Below the pieces are notes generated by a model. That model was given only the letters and a program-made list of their open reading frames with translations, did not search any database and was not told where the DNA came from. Below, in pieces: positions 27,227-36,492 of a stretch of 64,000 bases of DNA. The translations under genes were made by a program, and so were the position numbers. Position 1 is the first letter of the stretch. The number at the start of each line of letters is the position of its first letter. This DNA comes from Sulfobacillus benefaciens (GTDB lineage: Bacteria; Bacillota; Sulfobacillia; Sulfobacillales; Sulfobacillaceae), in NCBI GenBank assembly GCA_003023695.1, contig PXYW01000001.1, positions 67,060 to 131,059 on the forward strand. The letters are read 5' to 3'.

Positions 27227-28543
27227 ATGGCAACCAGGGTTGGGATGGTTAGTTTGGGCTGTCCCAAAAATCGTGTGGATTCTGAGGTCATGTTGGGTCT
27301 TTTGGAACAGGCTGGATATCAGTTAACCCCAGAGGCCAAGGACGCTGAGGTGTTGATTGTCAATACCTGTGGTTTTATTACATCGGCCAAGCAGGAGTCA
27401 ATCGATACCATATTAGAGATGAATCAATATCGGGAAACGGGACAGTTGAAGGCACTGGTAATGGCAGGGTGTTTATCTCAACGCTATCAACAGCATTTGT
27501 GGGATGATCTTCCCGAAGTCGACGCGATGGTGGGAACTGGAGAATTTCACCGCATTGTGGAGGCCGTGGATGGCGCATTGAAAGGAGCCCGTCCGTCATT
27601 TTGGGGTGAAATGCCAGTGAGCGGCATGGAAAGCCCGCGTCGGTTGACGACTCCATTTTACACCGCGTATCTCAAGATTGCGGAAGGGTGTGACCACGCC
27701 TGCGCCTTTTGCGCTATTCCTAAGATGCGTGGGGGCTACCGAAGCCGTCCATTAGCTGACATTGTCACTGAAGCTAGGCAACTGGTTGCATCCGGGGTAC
27801 GTGAATTGGTATTGATTGCGCAAGATTCCACTATTTGGGGCCATGATTTATATGGGCATCCACAATTGCCGCGATTGCTTTACGCTCTGCAGGAAATTCC
27901 AGATCTTTTATGGGTCCGGATTATGTACAGCTATCCGACCCAAGTGACACCGGAATTGGTGCGAGCCATGCGGGATTTGCCCGTAGTAGCACCCTACCTC
28001 GATATGCCATTGCAGCATGCCCATCCTGATTTGCTAAAACACATGGGCAGGCCGTTTCGCCGGGAAAAAACTGATCGGGTGTTGAAGATGGTGCGGGACG
28101 CAATTCCCGATGTCACCTTGCGTACCACCTTCATCGTGGGATTTCCTGGAGAAACCGAAGAGCACTTTGAGACTTTACTGCAATTTATCGAAGAAATGCG
28201 GTTTGACCACGTGGGGGTCTTTACCTATTCCCCAGAAGAGGGAACCCGTGCAGAGCCTTTGGGGGATCCGATTCCGGAAGTCGTCAAAGAAAAACGGCGG
28301 CGCCGCGCGATGTTGACCCAGCGGAAATTGGTTGGGGAAGTCCGGGGGCGCCACATTGGACGGGTCATGCCGGTGATAATTGAAGAGGTCGGCGATACCG
28401 TCAGTGTGGGTCGGGGAGCGACCGATGCGCCCGGTATTGACGGAGTGACCTATGTCAAAGGAGTATTTAAGGTGGGTCAGGTGGTTCCAGTACGGGTGAA
28501 CGGGGTGCGGGAATACGATTTACTGGCGGAGGCTGTGGAATAA
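27227..28543 (+). CDS. rimO: Ribosomal protein S12 methylthiotransferase RimO
   Basis: 439-aa radical-SAM enzyme that methylthiolates an aspartate of ribosomal protein S12 using two [4Fe-4S] clusters. N-terminal UPF0004 cysteines lie in SLGCPKNRVDSE and NTCGFI; the radical-SAM motif is C155-x3-C159-x2-C162 (EGCDHACAFCAIP); a TRAM domain ends the protein. SLGCPKN distinguishes RimO from MiaB. ATG 27227 is chosen for the GAGGTGACGGG upstream. The open frame from 26951 overlaps divergent pdaB and is a shadow. It overlaps or abuts the pgsA reading frame at its 3' end. Confidence 0.93.
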   Translation: MATRVGMVSLGCPKNRVDSEVMLGLLEQAGYQLTPEAKDAEVLIVNTCGFITSAKQESIDTILEMNQYRETGQLKALVMAGCLSQRYQQHLWDDLPEVDAMVGTGEFHRIVEAVDGALKGARPSFWGEMPVSGMESPRRLTTPFYTAYLKIAEGCDHACAFCAIPKMRGGYRSRPLADIVTEARQLVASGVRELVLIAQDSTIWGHDLYGHPQLPRLLYALQEIPDLLWVRIMYSYPTQVTPELVRAMRDLPVVAPYLDMPLQHAHPDLLKHMGRPFRREKTDRVLKMVRDAIPDVTLRTTFIVGFPGETEEHFETLLQFIEEMRFDHVGVFTYSPEEGTRAEPLGDPIPEVVKEKRRRRAMLTQRKLVGEVRGRHIGRVMPVIIEEVGDTVSVGRGATDAPGIDGVTYVKGVFKVGQVVPVRVNGVREYDLLAEAVE

Positions 28544-29042
28544 CCCAGCTGACACATTAACGGTATTACGGGTCATATTGGCGCCGGTGGTGGCGGCGTT
28601 TTGGTTGAGTGCGTCTTCCTCATTAAGATGGTGGGGGTTGAGTGTGTTTGTCGTTGCTGGGTTTACTGATTTGTTTGATGGAATTGTTGCGCGCCACACT
28701 AAACATACGACCCAATTCGGAGCCTATTTAGATCCTTTAGCGGACAAAATATTGGTATTGGGCACGGGGTTAGCTCTGGTGTCTGCACATCGCTTGGCCG
28801 TTTGGATTTTGTTCTTAATTTTAATCCGGGAACTGGCGGTGACTGGATTACGGTCGATTCTTCCGCGCGACCAATATATGCCCGCCAGTTATGCCGCCAA
28901 ATGGAAGACTACCGTACAATTGATTGCACTGGGGGCCTCTTCGGTCCTGGTGGGCACAATTCCCGACATATTTTGGGCGCTAGCACTGGCCTTAACCCTA
29001 TGGACCGGGTTTGAGTACTTTTACCAACATTGGCCGCGTTAA
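28533..29042 (+). CDS. pgsA: CDP-diacylglycerol-glycerol-3-phosphate phosphatidyltransferase, start codon unclear
   Basis: Makes phosphatidylglycerol phosphate from CDP-diacylglycerol and glycerol-3-phosphate in the membrane. The complete CDP-alcohol transferase motif DG-x2-AR-x8-G-x3-D-x3-D is present (DGIVARHTKHTTQFGAYLDPLADK region, about nt 28677-28748). The usual N-terminal segment (LTVLRVILAPVVAAF) is encoded upstream of the first normal start (TTG 28578), yet no ATG, GTG or TTG exists there; the in-frame codon after GGAGG (28528-28532) is CTG 28533. So either a non-standard start is used, or the protein begins at TTG 28578 and loses part of its first helix. It overlaps the rimO end. 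Confidence 0.82.
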   Translation: MWNNPADTLTVLRVILAPVVAAFWLSASSSLRWWGLSVFVVAGFTDLFDGIVARHTKHTTQFGAYLDPLADKILVLGTGLALVSAHRLAVWILFLILIRELAVTGLRSILPRDQYMPASYAAKWKTTVQLIALGASSVLVGTIPDIFWALALALTLWTGFEYFYQHWPR

Positions 29043-29159
29043 CCGGTTCCTGCCTCAGCTGACAAGCATTGCGCCCCCAAAATTCCCATCGTTCATGATA
29101 TACTCCCCGGTAGTTTGAGAATTTATGCGCCGAGTGTTCCGAAGGGAGTGCGTTATGTA

Positions 29160-29696
29160 ATGATGAAGGTGACTATCAAGCATGCATTGGTTGCAGTTAT
29201 AGTGTTTTGCGTCACCTTGGGCCTATTAAAAGGTGTCCAAACCATTTATATGCGGTCTGTAGTGCGCACCCCCTTAATTCGCGCCATGGAAAAGGTCCCT
29301 GGAATCAAAACAGCGAGCATGATAGGCAACGATACCGTGCGCTTGGTATTGAAACCGCAAGCCAATTTGATGTCATCCTACCAGGCGGTGGTGTCGGACG
29401 CAGAATCGTCACTAGGACAAGCACCCTTAACCGTAACTATTGCCGATCATTCCAACACAATCATGACTAATGTGGCGAATCAGGTGCAATTCATGGTGGC
29501 CCAGGGGATTGCTACGGGACAATATGTGACGATGGAACATAGCATTGTCGGGTTAGCCAGCAAATCTGGGCTGAATGCGGTGGTGCAAATTGATTCCACT
29601 CATGTATACGTCACACTCACCTCAGATCATGGTAAGTTCTATTGGTACCACGTGGTGCCGATTGCCAGCAACCCGCAGAAGGGGGCGGTTTCATGA
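29160..29696 (+). CDS. Membrane-anchored protein coupled to an FtsH-like protease
   Basis: 178 aa, not recognised. One N-terminal membrane helix (about residues 8-25) is followed by about 150 residues predicted to lie outside the membrane. These contain beta-rich sequence (VRLVLKPQANL, PLTVTIADHS, YVTLTSDHGKFYWYHVVP). Start ATG 29160 follows AAGGGAGTG. The stop overlaps the start of the FtsH-like gene (ATGA), so the two are made together. It may supply an extracytoplasmic domain that the FtsH-like protein lacks, or may regulate it; this is inference. Confidence 0.6.
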   Translation: MMKVTIKHALVAVIVFCVTLGLLKGVQTIYMRSVVRTPLIRAMEKVPGIKTASMIGNDTVRLVLKPQANLMSSYQAVVSDAESSLGQAPLTVTIADHSNTIMTNVANQVQFMVAQGIATGQYVTMEHSIVGLASKSGLNAVVQIDSTHVYVTLTSDHGKFYWYHVVPIASNPQKGAVS

Positions 29697-31201
29697 TTAA
29701 GTCGGCCATTATTGGGGTAATCGCTGCACTTCTAGCGTTTTTGTTGTGGAACGGCATTGATGTGTGGCCGGTGATTCTGATTTTAGGTTTGGTGGCAGCG
29801 CTGACCTACACTGGTGTGTGGAATAAAGTGGTGCAAGCGCGTCATGGACGGCAAGTAACGGTTGGTTCCACGACGCGGGTCACATTCAATGATATCGGCG
29901 GTCAGACTACTGCGAAGAACGAACTGAAAGAAGCTTTGGAATTTGTTCGGAATCCTGAACGTATTCAAGACCTGGGGATTCGTCCATTAAAAGGGATTCT
30001 TCTTACCGGACCGCCGGGCACCGGCAAGACAATGCTCGCTAAAGCGGCGGCAGAATACACCGATTCTGCGTTTTTGTCCGCCTCGGGTTCGGAATTTGTT
30101 GAGATGTATGCGGGCGTAGGCGCCCAAAGAGTGCGTCAACTGTTCGTAGAAGCACGTCAATTGGCCAAACGTCAAGGGCAAGCTAATGCCATTATCTTTA
30201 TTGACGAAATCGAGGTCATGGCAGGAAAACGCGGCCAGCATCACAGTCATTTGGAATATGATCAGACGTTGAACCAGTTGCTGGTAGAAATGGATGGCAT
30301 GGGCACTTCGGAAACCGTGCGCATCCTAGTCATGGCCGCTACCAACCGAGGTGACTTGCTGGATCCGGCACTATTGCGCCCTGGAAGATTTGATCGCCAA
30401 GTTCGGGTAGACTTGCCGGATCGGGAGGGACGGCTGGCTATTTTGGCTTTGCATACGCGCAATAAGCCATTGGCTTCGGATGTGGACCTGGCTCGAGTGG
30501 CACAAGAAACTTTTGGATTTTCCGGCGCCCATCTAGAGAGTGTATGCAATGAAGCAGCAATTATGGCACTGCGGGATAATTCTCCGGCCATTTCAGACCG
30601 CCATCTCATGGATGCTATTGACAAGGTCTTACTTGGGGAACGCTTGGATCGCAACTTGCGTGCTGGGGAGCTGAACCGTGTCGCGGTTCACGAGGGAGGG
30701 CACGCGTTGGTCGCCGAAGTGGTCAATCCTGGATCGGTATCGTCAGTAACGATTTCCCCCCGCGGCATGGCCTTGGGATTTGTCCGTCAATCACCTGAAG
30801 ATGATCGCTTGATTCAAACGGTAACCGAGCTAAAAGCAGATATTCAAGTGTGTTTGGCTGGCTCCACAGCAGAACGCATCATTTTAGGAGAACAAAGCAC
30901 TGGAGCCGCCAATGATTTTGAAAAAGCCTGGGACATAGCACGGAGGATGGTTTTGTCTGGTCTTTCTTCATTAGGGGTGGTTCACGAAGAAGCCTTATCG
31001 CCGGAAAGTCTGTATCAGGCGATTCAAGACATTATTACTCAACAACAGGCGGAAGTGGATCGCATCATTATCGATCGGGCTCCGCATTTACGCCACCTGG
31101 CGCAAAAACTATTGGAAGCAGAAACGTTGTCTGGGGACGCGGTGCGCAGCATGGTGCACAAAACTGATCATTTAGCGTTGGGCGAAGCAACGTCAGCATA
31201 A
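29693..31201 (+). CDS. Compact FtsH-like AAA zinc metalloprotease
   Basis: 502-aa membrane protease of the FtsH family. Two close N-terminal helices (about residues 3-21 and 25-43) are joined by only a few residues, so the usual extracytoplasmic domain is missing. The AAA domain has Walker A GPPGTGKT (106-113), Walker B IIFIDEIE and the arginine-finger region LRPGRFDRQV. The protease domain has HEGGH (His333, Glu334, His337) and the third zinc ligand Asp408 in AANDFEKA. HEGGH replaces the common HEAGH. It would degrade membrane or cytoplasmic proteins. It is translationally coupled to the upstream membrane protein. Confidence 0.86.
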   Translation: MIKSAIIGVIAALLAFLLWNGIDVWPVILILGLVAALTYTGVWNKVVQARHGRQVTVGSTTRVTFNDIGGQTTAKNELKEALEFVRNPERIQDLGIRPLKGILLTGPPGTGKTMLAKAAAEYTDSAFLSASGSEFVEMYAGVGAQRVRQLFVEARQLAKRQGQANAIIFIDEIEVMAGKRGQHHSHLEYDQTLNQLLVEMDGMGTSETVRILVMAATNRGDLLDPALLRPGRFDRQVRVDLPDREGRLAILALHTRNKPLASDVDLARVAQETFGFSGAHLESVCNEAAIMALRDNSPAISDRHLMDAIDKVLLGERLDRNLRAGELNRVAVHEGGHALVAEVVNPGSVSSVTISPRGMALGFVRQSPEDDRLIQTVTELKADIQVCLAGSTAERIILGEQSTGAANDFEKAWDIARRMVLSGLSSLGVVHEEALSPESLYQAIQDIITQQQAEVDRIIIDRAPHLRHLAQKLLEAETLSGDAVRSMVHKTDHLALGEATSA

Positions 31202-31260
31202 ATATGCGAAACATCCGTCTTGCCAGCGACTGCAGGTAGGGAGGGGATGGAATGCAATGT

Positions 31261-31311
31261 ACTCTCTCGCCATCTAACCCTCACGGGTTGGGGTGGCGGG
31301 AGAGTTCATTG
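31261..31311 (+). terminator. Probable terminator after the FtsH-like gene
   Basis: A 12-bp stem with one G-T pair (ACTCTCTCGCCA 31261-31272 / TGGCGGGAGAGT 31294-31305) and an inner AACCC/GGGTT stem. The T-run is weak (TTCATTG), so efficiency is uncertain. Confidence 0.55.
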
Positions 31312-31833
31312 CCGTGATACGGATTTTGGCCTGCGATCATGTGGTTAATGACGTTGGAGCCAAATCCTTGAGGCTATCCACAGGTTTTCCCGAACAAAAA
31401 CATTCTCCGTTTATAAATCCAACTAACGCACCGGACGCTGTTTTGGTGGGATAGAGGCCATTGCTTATACGGCATTTCCTTCTACTATGCCGCATACTGG
31501 CATCCACTTCCTGTTCGGCGATCACTTAGAGACTACACTTATCTGCCCGAGGTTGATGGGAACCGCTATCCCAAACCTAGTAAGGCATTTACAACATAAC
31601 TTGATAACTATCGGAAAGCGCGTAGTTAGAGGGATTAAATGCCTGATTTTGGCGACAAGGGGTTGGAGCATAAAAACGTTACTGCTATAACCAATCGCAA
31701 AGGTACCTTGCTACAAATGGGGAGATTATCTGTTGTAGGTGTTAACACCCTGTAAGCGCTTGGACTCCTCCCATATGCTAAGAATGAGATATCTCTAATC
31801 TCCCACTCACTTAGCTAAGGAGGTATAAGTTCC
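31312..31833. promoter_or_regulatory. Intergenic region before the beta-helix gene
   Basis: About 520 nt with no credible gene. Two perfect palindromes lie close to the next gene: GGTGTTAACACC (31738-31749) and GAGATATCTC (about 31788-31797). They could be regulator sites. A strong AAGGAGGT (31818-31825) precedes the next GTG start. Confidence 0.35.
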
Positions 31834-33963
31834 GTGAACATAGCTTTTTTGAAACGATCCGCCTGGTTAGGTTTGGCTTCGACCGGGGTCTTGGTGGCAT
31901 TGTCTGCGTTTCCTGGAGTGGCTGCATTGGCGGCAGCTGCTCCAACCACTATATATGTTAGTACTCAGGGGAACAACACGACGGGAAATGGGACGATGCA
32001 GGCGCCCTACCAAACTATACAATATGCTATTAACCAGAGCGCGGACGGGTCGACGGTGATTGTTGAACCCGGTAACTACAATGAGTCCCTCATGATACAA
32101 AAGTCGATTACCCTGGAGTCGGCTTCCTCTCTGAACAGTGCATTGGGCCCGACCACGATTTCTGGCGCGAACCAGTCGGGATTGAACACGATCTGGATTG
32201 ACGGAAACGGTGCCAACGGAACCGTGATCGATGGGTTTACAATTACTGCAGGTTCCGATCATGGAATTTTTGTGGAAAATGCCAATCAGGTGACCATCGA
32301 AAATAATTTGGTAACCGGAAATGGCACGGCTGGCAGCAAAGGTGTGCCCGAGGACAAACCCATTGAACTTGTCGGTACTGCCAATGCTTTGGTCAAGGAC
32401 AACACTGTGACCAAAAATCTTGCGGACGGGGGTATCGGACTGACCGATAACGGACCTCTGGATCCGGGAGCGCTTCAAGGAGCAACGTTAGTTGGGGGAC
32501 CGGTAGCACCCTCCAAGGACAATGTGGTGGAAGATAACACGGTGACCGACAACCAAGGAGGATGCGGCATCGTGTTGGCTTCCTACAATGCAGGTGAAGG
32601 GGTAGTAGACAATCATGTAGTGGGGAACACCGTTAGTCGCAATGTGGCGGGTGTAGTGGTCGCCACCGATGCCCCTAACACGGTGGCTGAAGGAAATGTG
32701 GTATCCAACAACACGGTAGAAAATAGTTTCATTGCCGGCATCATTCTTCACAGCAATGCCCCGGGTGATGTGTTGACGCAAAATGTGGTGAGCAATAACT
32801 CAGTGTCTGGCAATGGATTCGATCCTGAAGTGGGGGCTTTCAAACCCACTGGGATTGTCGAAGCTGGGGCAGTGGATCCTGTTACCGATAGCACGATTAT
32901 CGACAATCATGTGACAAACGAGTTTTTTGGCATTTTTGTTAACGGTTCGCTGCAAGATCATATTGCCAATAACATCATGGATACTACAGTGCCTATCGCT
33001 CCGGCTTTAGAACTCGTTGGGCCAACAATGCCGGTAGAGGTGGGGCAGAGTCCTACCTTTACGGCGGAAGATCCCGCAAATCCCACTGGTGTTGAATACC
33101 AATTTTGGATGGATTCCGCTAGTGGTTGGAAAATGGTGCAAAACTATTCCAGTAGCAACAGTTTTACGGTAAAAGACATCCCAGCCGGCAGTTATCAAAT
33201 TGTGGCATATGCTATGACTCCCACACAGTTGAAGGCGCAGGCATGGAAACAGGCTATCATGGCCAGCCAATTCACTAATGTGGGAAGCACTGTTAGTTTG
33301 ACCACGATGTCATTGATGAATGGTATGCCGGTGATGGGTGCTATGGTGCAGGCAATGGCTTCTCATTTGCTAGACCCCGTCTATCAATTTTGGTGGGAAG
33401 GTCCTAATGGTCATTGGACTTCGAGTGGGAATTACTCCCCCAGTTCCATGATTACCATCCCTAGTTATGCGGTGTCTTTGGATCACGCGGGAACTTATCA
33501 TGTGATTGTGTATGCCAAAGACGCTAATGCGCCGGAGACGGCGGCTAACGAGGTATGGAGCCGTGTTTTGACTGTTCAGGTTGCGCCCACTGTGGATTTT
33601 CTCTTAACCCCCAGTCTATCGGCTATTAACGTGGGAGGCTCCGCTACGTTGACATTGGCTCAAGTGTATACCAACGGACAACCTGCGTCTGGAATGTCAT
33701 TGGATAATTTGAATTCCACTTTTACCATTACTGGTGCCGATGGCAAACCTGCGTTAGGTTTTACCATTTCAGGATTTGGGGTCAGTCAGCAAGTAATGAC
33801 CGATGGGACATATACGTTTAAGGATACGCCTACAGCGCAGTCGGGATCTGTTGTGATTACTGCCGGGTCTACCGTAACACCCGGTATCTACCAAGTGATT
33901 GCATCAGATCCAGATCACATGGACAGTACCTCCTTGCCCGTGGACATCGTCGTTAATCCTTAG
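31834..33963 (+). CDS. Secreted right-handed beta-helix protein with tyrosine-rich surface repeats
   Basis: 709 aa with a signal peptide (residues 1-about 36). Residues about 38-390 form a right-handed parallel beta-helix with Asn-rich turns (ENNLVTGNG, VEDNTVTDN, VSNNTVEN), of the NosD/DUF1565 type. Two modules follow (about 408-470 and 505-590) with the repeated YQFWxxxxxGW/HWxxxxxYSxxxSFT pattern ending in YxIVAYA/YHVIVYA, and then an Ig-like C-terminal domain (about 595-709). No catalytic residues for polysaccharide cleavage are evident. Probably a surface-binding or structural exoprotein. GTG start after AAGGAGGT; an intrinsic hairpin follows. Confidence 0.75.
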   Translation: MNIAFLKRSAWLGLASTGVLVALSAFPGVAALAAAAPTTIYVSTQGNNTTGNGTMQAPYQTIQYAINQSADGSTVIVEPGNYNESLMIQKSITLESASSLNSALGPTTISGANQSGLNTIWIDGNGANGTVIDGFTITAGSDHGIFVENANQVTIENNLVTGNGTAGSKGVPEDKPIELVGTANALVKDNTVTKNLADGGIGLTDNGPLDPGALQGATLVGGPVAPSKDNVVEDNTVTDNQGGCGIVLASYNAGEGVVDNHVVGNTVSRNVAGVVVATDAPNTVAEGNVVSNNTVENSFIAGIILHSNAPGDVLTQNVVSNNSVSGNGFDPEVGAFKPTGIVEAGAVDPVTDSTIIDNHVTNEFFGIFVNGSLQDHIANNIMDTTVPIAPALELVGPTMPVEVGQSPTFTAEDPANPTGVEYQFWMDSASGWKMVQNYSSSNSFTVKDIPAGSYQIVAYAMTPTQLKAQAWKQAIMASQFTNVGSTVSLTTMSLMNGMPVMGAMVQAMASHLLDPVYQFWWEGPNGHWTSSGNYSPSSMITIPSYAVSLDHAGTYHVIVYAKDANAPETAANEVWSRVLTVQVAPTVDFLLTPSLSAINVGGSATLTLAQVYTNGQPASGMSLDNLNSTFTITGADGKPALGFTISGFGVSQQVMTDGTYTFKDTPTAQSGSVVITAGSTVTPGIYQVIASDPDHMDSTSLPVDIVVNP

Positions 33964-33972
33964 AAGATGGAA

Positions 33973-34004
33973 GGCGGGTGCCCAAAGACCCAATGGGACC
34001 CGCC
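33973..34004. terminator. Shared hairpin between convergent genes
   Basis: GGCGGGT (33973-33979) with ACCCGCC (33998-34004), plus CCCA/TGGG inside and a bulged G. No clear T-run, but it sits exactly between two convergent genes, so it may be a bidirectional terminator. Confidence 0.5.
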
Positions 34005-34033
34005 CTCCTCCCAGATTGGGAAACCGCGTCAGA

Positions 34034-34672
34034 TCACCATCCAGAGATGTTGCGAATGGCTCGTACCCTTGCGTTGAAGCGCGGATCGGAATGACAAATG
34101 CCCAAGACCTGGTATATGGTGTTGATTTGATTCTCGATAGACTTTTCTGTGACTTGCAATTGTTGAGCAATGGCACGATTGCTATAACCTTGGGCAATAA
34201 GGGACAGAATTTGGGATTGTCTCGGGGTAAGGCCATAAGGGGATATTGGATGCATGCGCGTTAAGGGTGTTCTTAAAATGTGATTTTGGGCGGTTTGAAT
34301 CGCGTTAATCAATGTACCCAAATCCGGCAGGCTACTGGTTTCAAGACAGGTCCACCCAGTTAAGGAGTGCTGTGGCCAATCCGCCTTCACCGCGCTTGTG
34401 ATATTTCGCGTGAGAATAATAATCCCTATATTTTGGTTTTGGGTCTTGAGATCTTGAGCTAATTGAATGCTGTCTTGGATATTGGCCTTGCGAAAGGCCA
34501 GAAGTACTACATCGGGACTGGCCGACACAATATGCAAGCGGGTTTCGGTAATTGAATGGTATGCGGGTCCAACCACTGTCATATTGGGTTGGTGTCTTAA
34601 GCATTCGCGACACATGTCTAAAAATAGGCCGCGGTCACCAACAACGGCAACTCTAGGCAATATTGGCTGCAT
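34034..34672 (-). CDS. LuxR/NarL-type response regulator
   Basis: 212-aa regulator. Residues 1-about 115 look like a receiver domain (VAVVGDRGLFLDMCRECL, then SASPDVVLLAF with the probable phosphoacceptor aspartate, then IGIIILTR), although its acidic pocket is thin. Residues about 145-205 form a GerE/LuxR helix-turn-helix (LTPRQSQILSLIAQGYSNRAIAQQLQVTEKSIENQINTIY). No sensor kinase is next to it, so it may be an orphan. ATG 34672 is preferred to ATG 34690 because AAGGGA precedes it. Confidence 0.85.
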   Translation of the reverse strand: MQPILPRVAVVGDRGLFLDMCRECLRHQPNMTVVGPAYHSITETRLHIVSASPDVVLLAFRKANIQDSIQLAQDLKTQNQNIGIIILTRNITSAVKADWPQHSLTGWTCLETSSLPDLGTLINAIQTAQNHILRTPLTRMHPISPYGLTPRQSQILSLIAQGYSNRAIAQQLQVTEKSIENQINTIYQVLGICHSDPRFNARVRAIRNISGW

Positions 34673-35106
34673 TCGATTCGATCCCTTCATTCAAAAATTC
34701 GAAATCACGTGCGACAAATCCAATTTGTATTAACCAAAAGTATAGCAAATAGTTCGGCCTTGGTGATACGACAAAATCTGACTTCTCTCCACAAAGTGTT
34801 TCCCGAACCTTTCTCCTATTTACATTTGAGGTATCATGGTATGACCTAAGCACATGAAATACACAATTGCCGGCACTCAAATGAGATCTGCGACAAAGAA
34901 AATTCTTCAAAATCACTTGGTCAACGTCGACAGCTATGTTAACGTGAATTCGAGAATACCAACTACGATAGGGATGAGGGGATAAGCGGCTACCTCCCAC
35001 GTAGGTATTGCAGAACCAAGAGGCTCTCAGGACGGCAAGAGAAACCCTGCCAGGGTTAGGCCGAGAGAGTCTAATCCCTATAATGACACTAAGTGAGGCC
35101 ATCTCA
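34673..35106. promoter_or_regulatory. Divergent region with a possible structured leader for the MFS gene
   Basis: About 430 nt. The right part (34980-35085) holds several pairings, including AACCCT-GCC-AGGGTT (about 35043-35057) and CTCTC/GAGAG arms around it, just before the transporter start. This could be a regulatory leader. I could not fit it to a known riboswitch. No gene. Confidence 0.3.
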
Positions 35107-36357
35107 ATGACCCCAAAATCCAAGTCGCATACATTGTGGAACGACCTAGGCAGTGTCTTGTCGCCACGGACAGCCGTCTTGTTCATCGGTTCCTTGGTGA
35201 TTCCTGCCGCCGCATTTATGCTGTATCCGTTTCTAACCATCTATTTCACCCATGTACTGCACGATACGGCAGCCGAGGCCGGATTATTGCTTTCGATTCG
35301 CTTTTTGTCGAGTGCAGTGTTCGGTTTTCTTGGTAGCTGGTCCTCTGGACGTTGGGGGCTCTTGCGTACGTACTACATCTCGAGTCTGTTGACCGCCGGC
35401 GCAATTGCGTTACTAGCGTTTCAGCATCAAGTGATTCCGATCATTCTGTTGCTTCTGGTGATGGGGGTATCAGGATCCACCGTGATGAGTATGATTCGCG
35501 GACTTTCTAACATCGGGGTTGTCGCGGATCATCGCGGAACGGCGCTTAATGTGATCCACTGGTTAACCAACGTGGGTATGGCTGTTGCCATGCCTTTCTC
35601 GGCATTACTGCTACACGGCGGACATTCCCGAATCCCGTTTTACGTTGCGGCCGGCGCCTACGCGGTGATGGTTCCAGTGGTTGCGCTATTTTTTGGCAAA
35701 AACCCTCCGGCCGGCGCTGGGAAACCCGATTCTCCCGCAAATGCCAAAACAAGCGGATTGCTCGGAATCCTTCGGCAAGATATTGCCTTTACGTATCTGA
35801 TGGCATCGTTTATTCTCTGGGCCCTGGTGGAAATGCAATTCGAATCTAACGTCCCGTTAGACTTGTCGTATCACTTGCTGCATGGCACAGCACTTTATGG
35901 TATTTTGGGCGGAATCGATATGGTGATCGTGTTTGTGCTTCAACTTGTCGTCAGCCACTGGCTCTCCCAGAACAAATCTCCTTGGTATGGCTATGCTGGT
36001 TTCGTGATGTTAGGCGGTCTCATGGTCGGTGGACTATGGCAGACGGTGATTGGCTGGTCAATCTCTATCATCCTTCTCAGTGTCGGTGAAGTCTTTAGCA
36101 TCAGTCAAATTATGAACCTGATGGGCATTCTGCCCAAGGAGGGGCAGCAAGGCAGTTATTTCGCCATCTTTGGCATGGCACAGGGACTGGCTACATTTCT
36201 CGCCTATAGCCTAGGCGGGGTAATCTATCAATGGCTGCATCCCGCTGTCTTGTTTTCGTTATGCCTGCCAGCGGCCGCTATTTCAGCCGTTCTTTATCGT
36301 AGTGCCCGCGTGCGCGCTTACGCAAGTGCATCGATAAGCGAATCCTCGGCGGTGTGA
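35107..36357 (+). CDS. MFS transporter
   Basis: 416-aa major facilitator with about 12 membrane helices and a central cytoplasmic loop (about residues 195-220, KNPPAGAGKPDSPANAKT). Substrate unknown; the pattern resembles drug/small-molecule exporters (YttB/MdtH style) more than the anion symporters found later in the window. The ATG at 35107 is chosen because AAGTGAGG lies upstream; ATG 35083 and TTG 35008 lack a ribosome site. It diverges from the LuxR-type regulator, which could control it. A strong terminator follows. Confidence 0.82.
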   Translation: MTPKSKSHTLWNDLGSVLSPRTAVLFIGSLVIPAAAFMLYPFLTIYFTHVLHDTAAEAGLLLSIRFLSSAVFGFLGSWSSGRWGLLRTYYISSLLTAGAIALLAFQHQVIPIILLLLVMGVSGSTVMSMIRGLSNIGVVADHRGTALNVIHWLTNVGMAVAMPFSALLLHGGHSRIPFYVAAGAYAVMVPVVALFFGKNPPAGAGKPDSPANAKTSGLLGILRQDIAFTYLMASFILWALVEMQFESNVPLDLSYHLLHGTALYGILGGIDMVIVFVLQLVVSHWLSQNKSPWYGYAGFVMLGGLMVGGLWQTVIGWSISIILLSVGEVFSISQIMNLMGILPKEGQQGSYFAIFGMAQGLATFLAYSLGGVIYQWLHPAVLFSLCLPAAAISAVLYRSARVRAYASASISESSAV

Positions 36358-36441
36358 CTCTTGACAAACTCAGGTGCCGACATTTTCGTCGACAAACCTA
36401 TTTTGGAACGACTTGTCGTGTTGTATAAACTAGTTGACCTC

Positions 36442-36492
36442 AAAGGCGATCTGCACTATGGCAAGTACCCGAGTGGTCGGTCGCCTTTTTTT
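36442..36492 (+). terminator. Intrinsic terminator after the MFS gene
   Basis: AAAGGCGA (36442-36449) pairs with TCGCCTTT (36481-36488), followed by a seven-T run. The 31-nt loop holds a second small stem (CACT/AGTG) and the text TACCCGAGTGGTCGG, which looks like the D-arm of a serine/tyrosine tRNA. Confidence 0.75.

Noticed and set aside
34980-35085. Known riboswitch upstream of the MFS gene
   Set aside because: Hairpins are present, but I could not match guanidine, fluoride, TPP, glycine or ZTP cores, so no class is claimed.
36450-36480. tRNA-like text TACCCGAGTGGTCGG in a terminator loop
   Set aside because: Only the D-arm resembles a serine/tyrosine tRNA; no anticodon arm, T-arm or acceptor follows, and the surrounding hairpin with T-run explains the sequence as a terminator.
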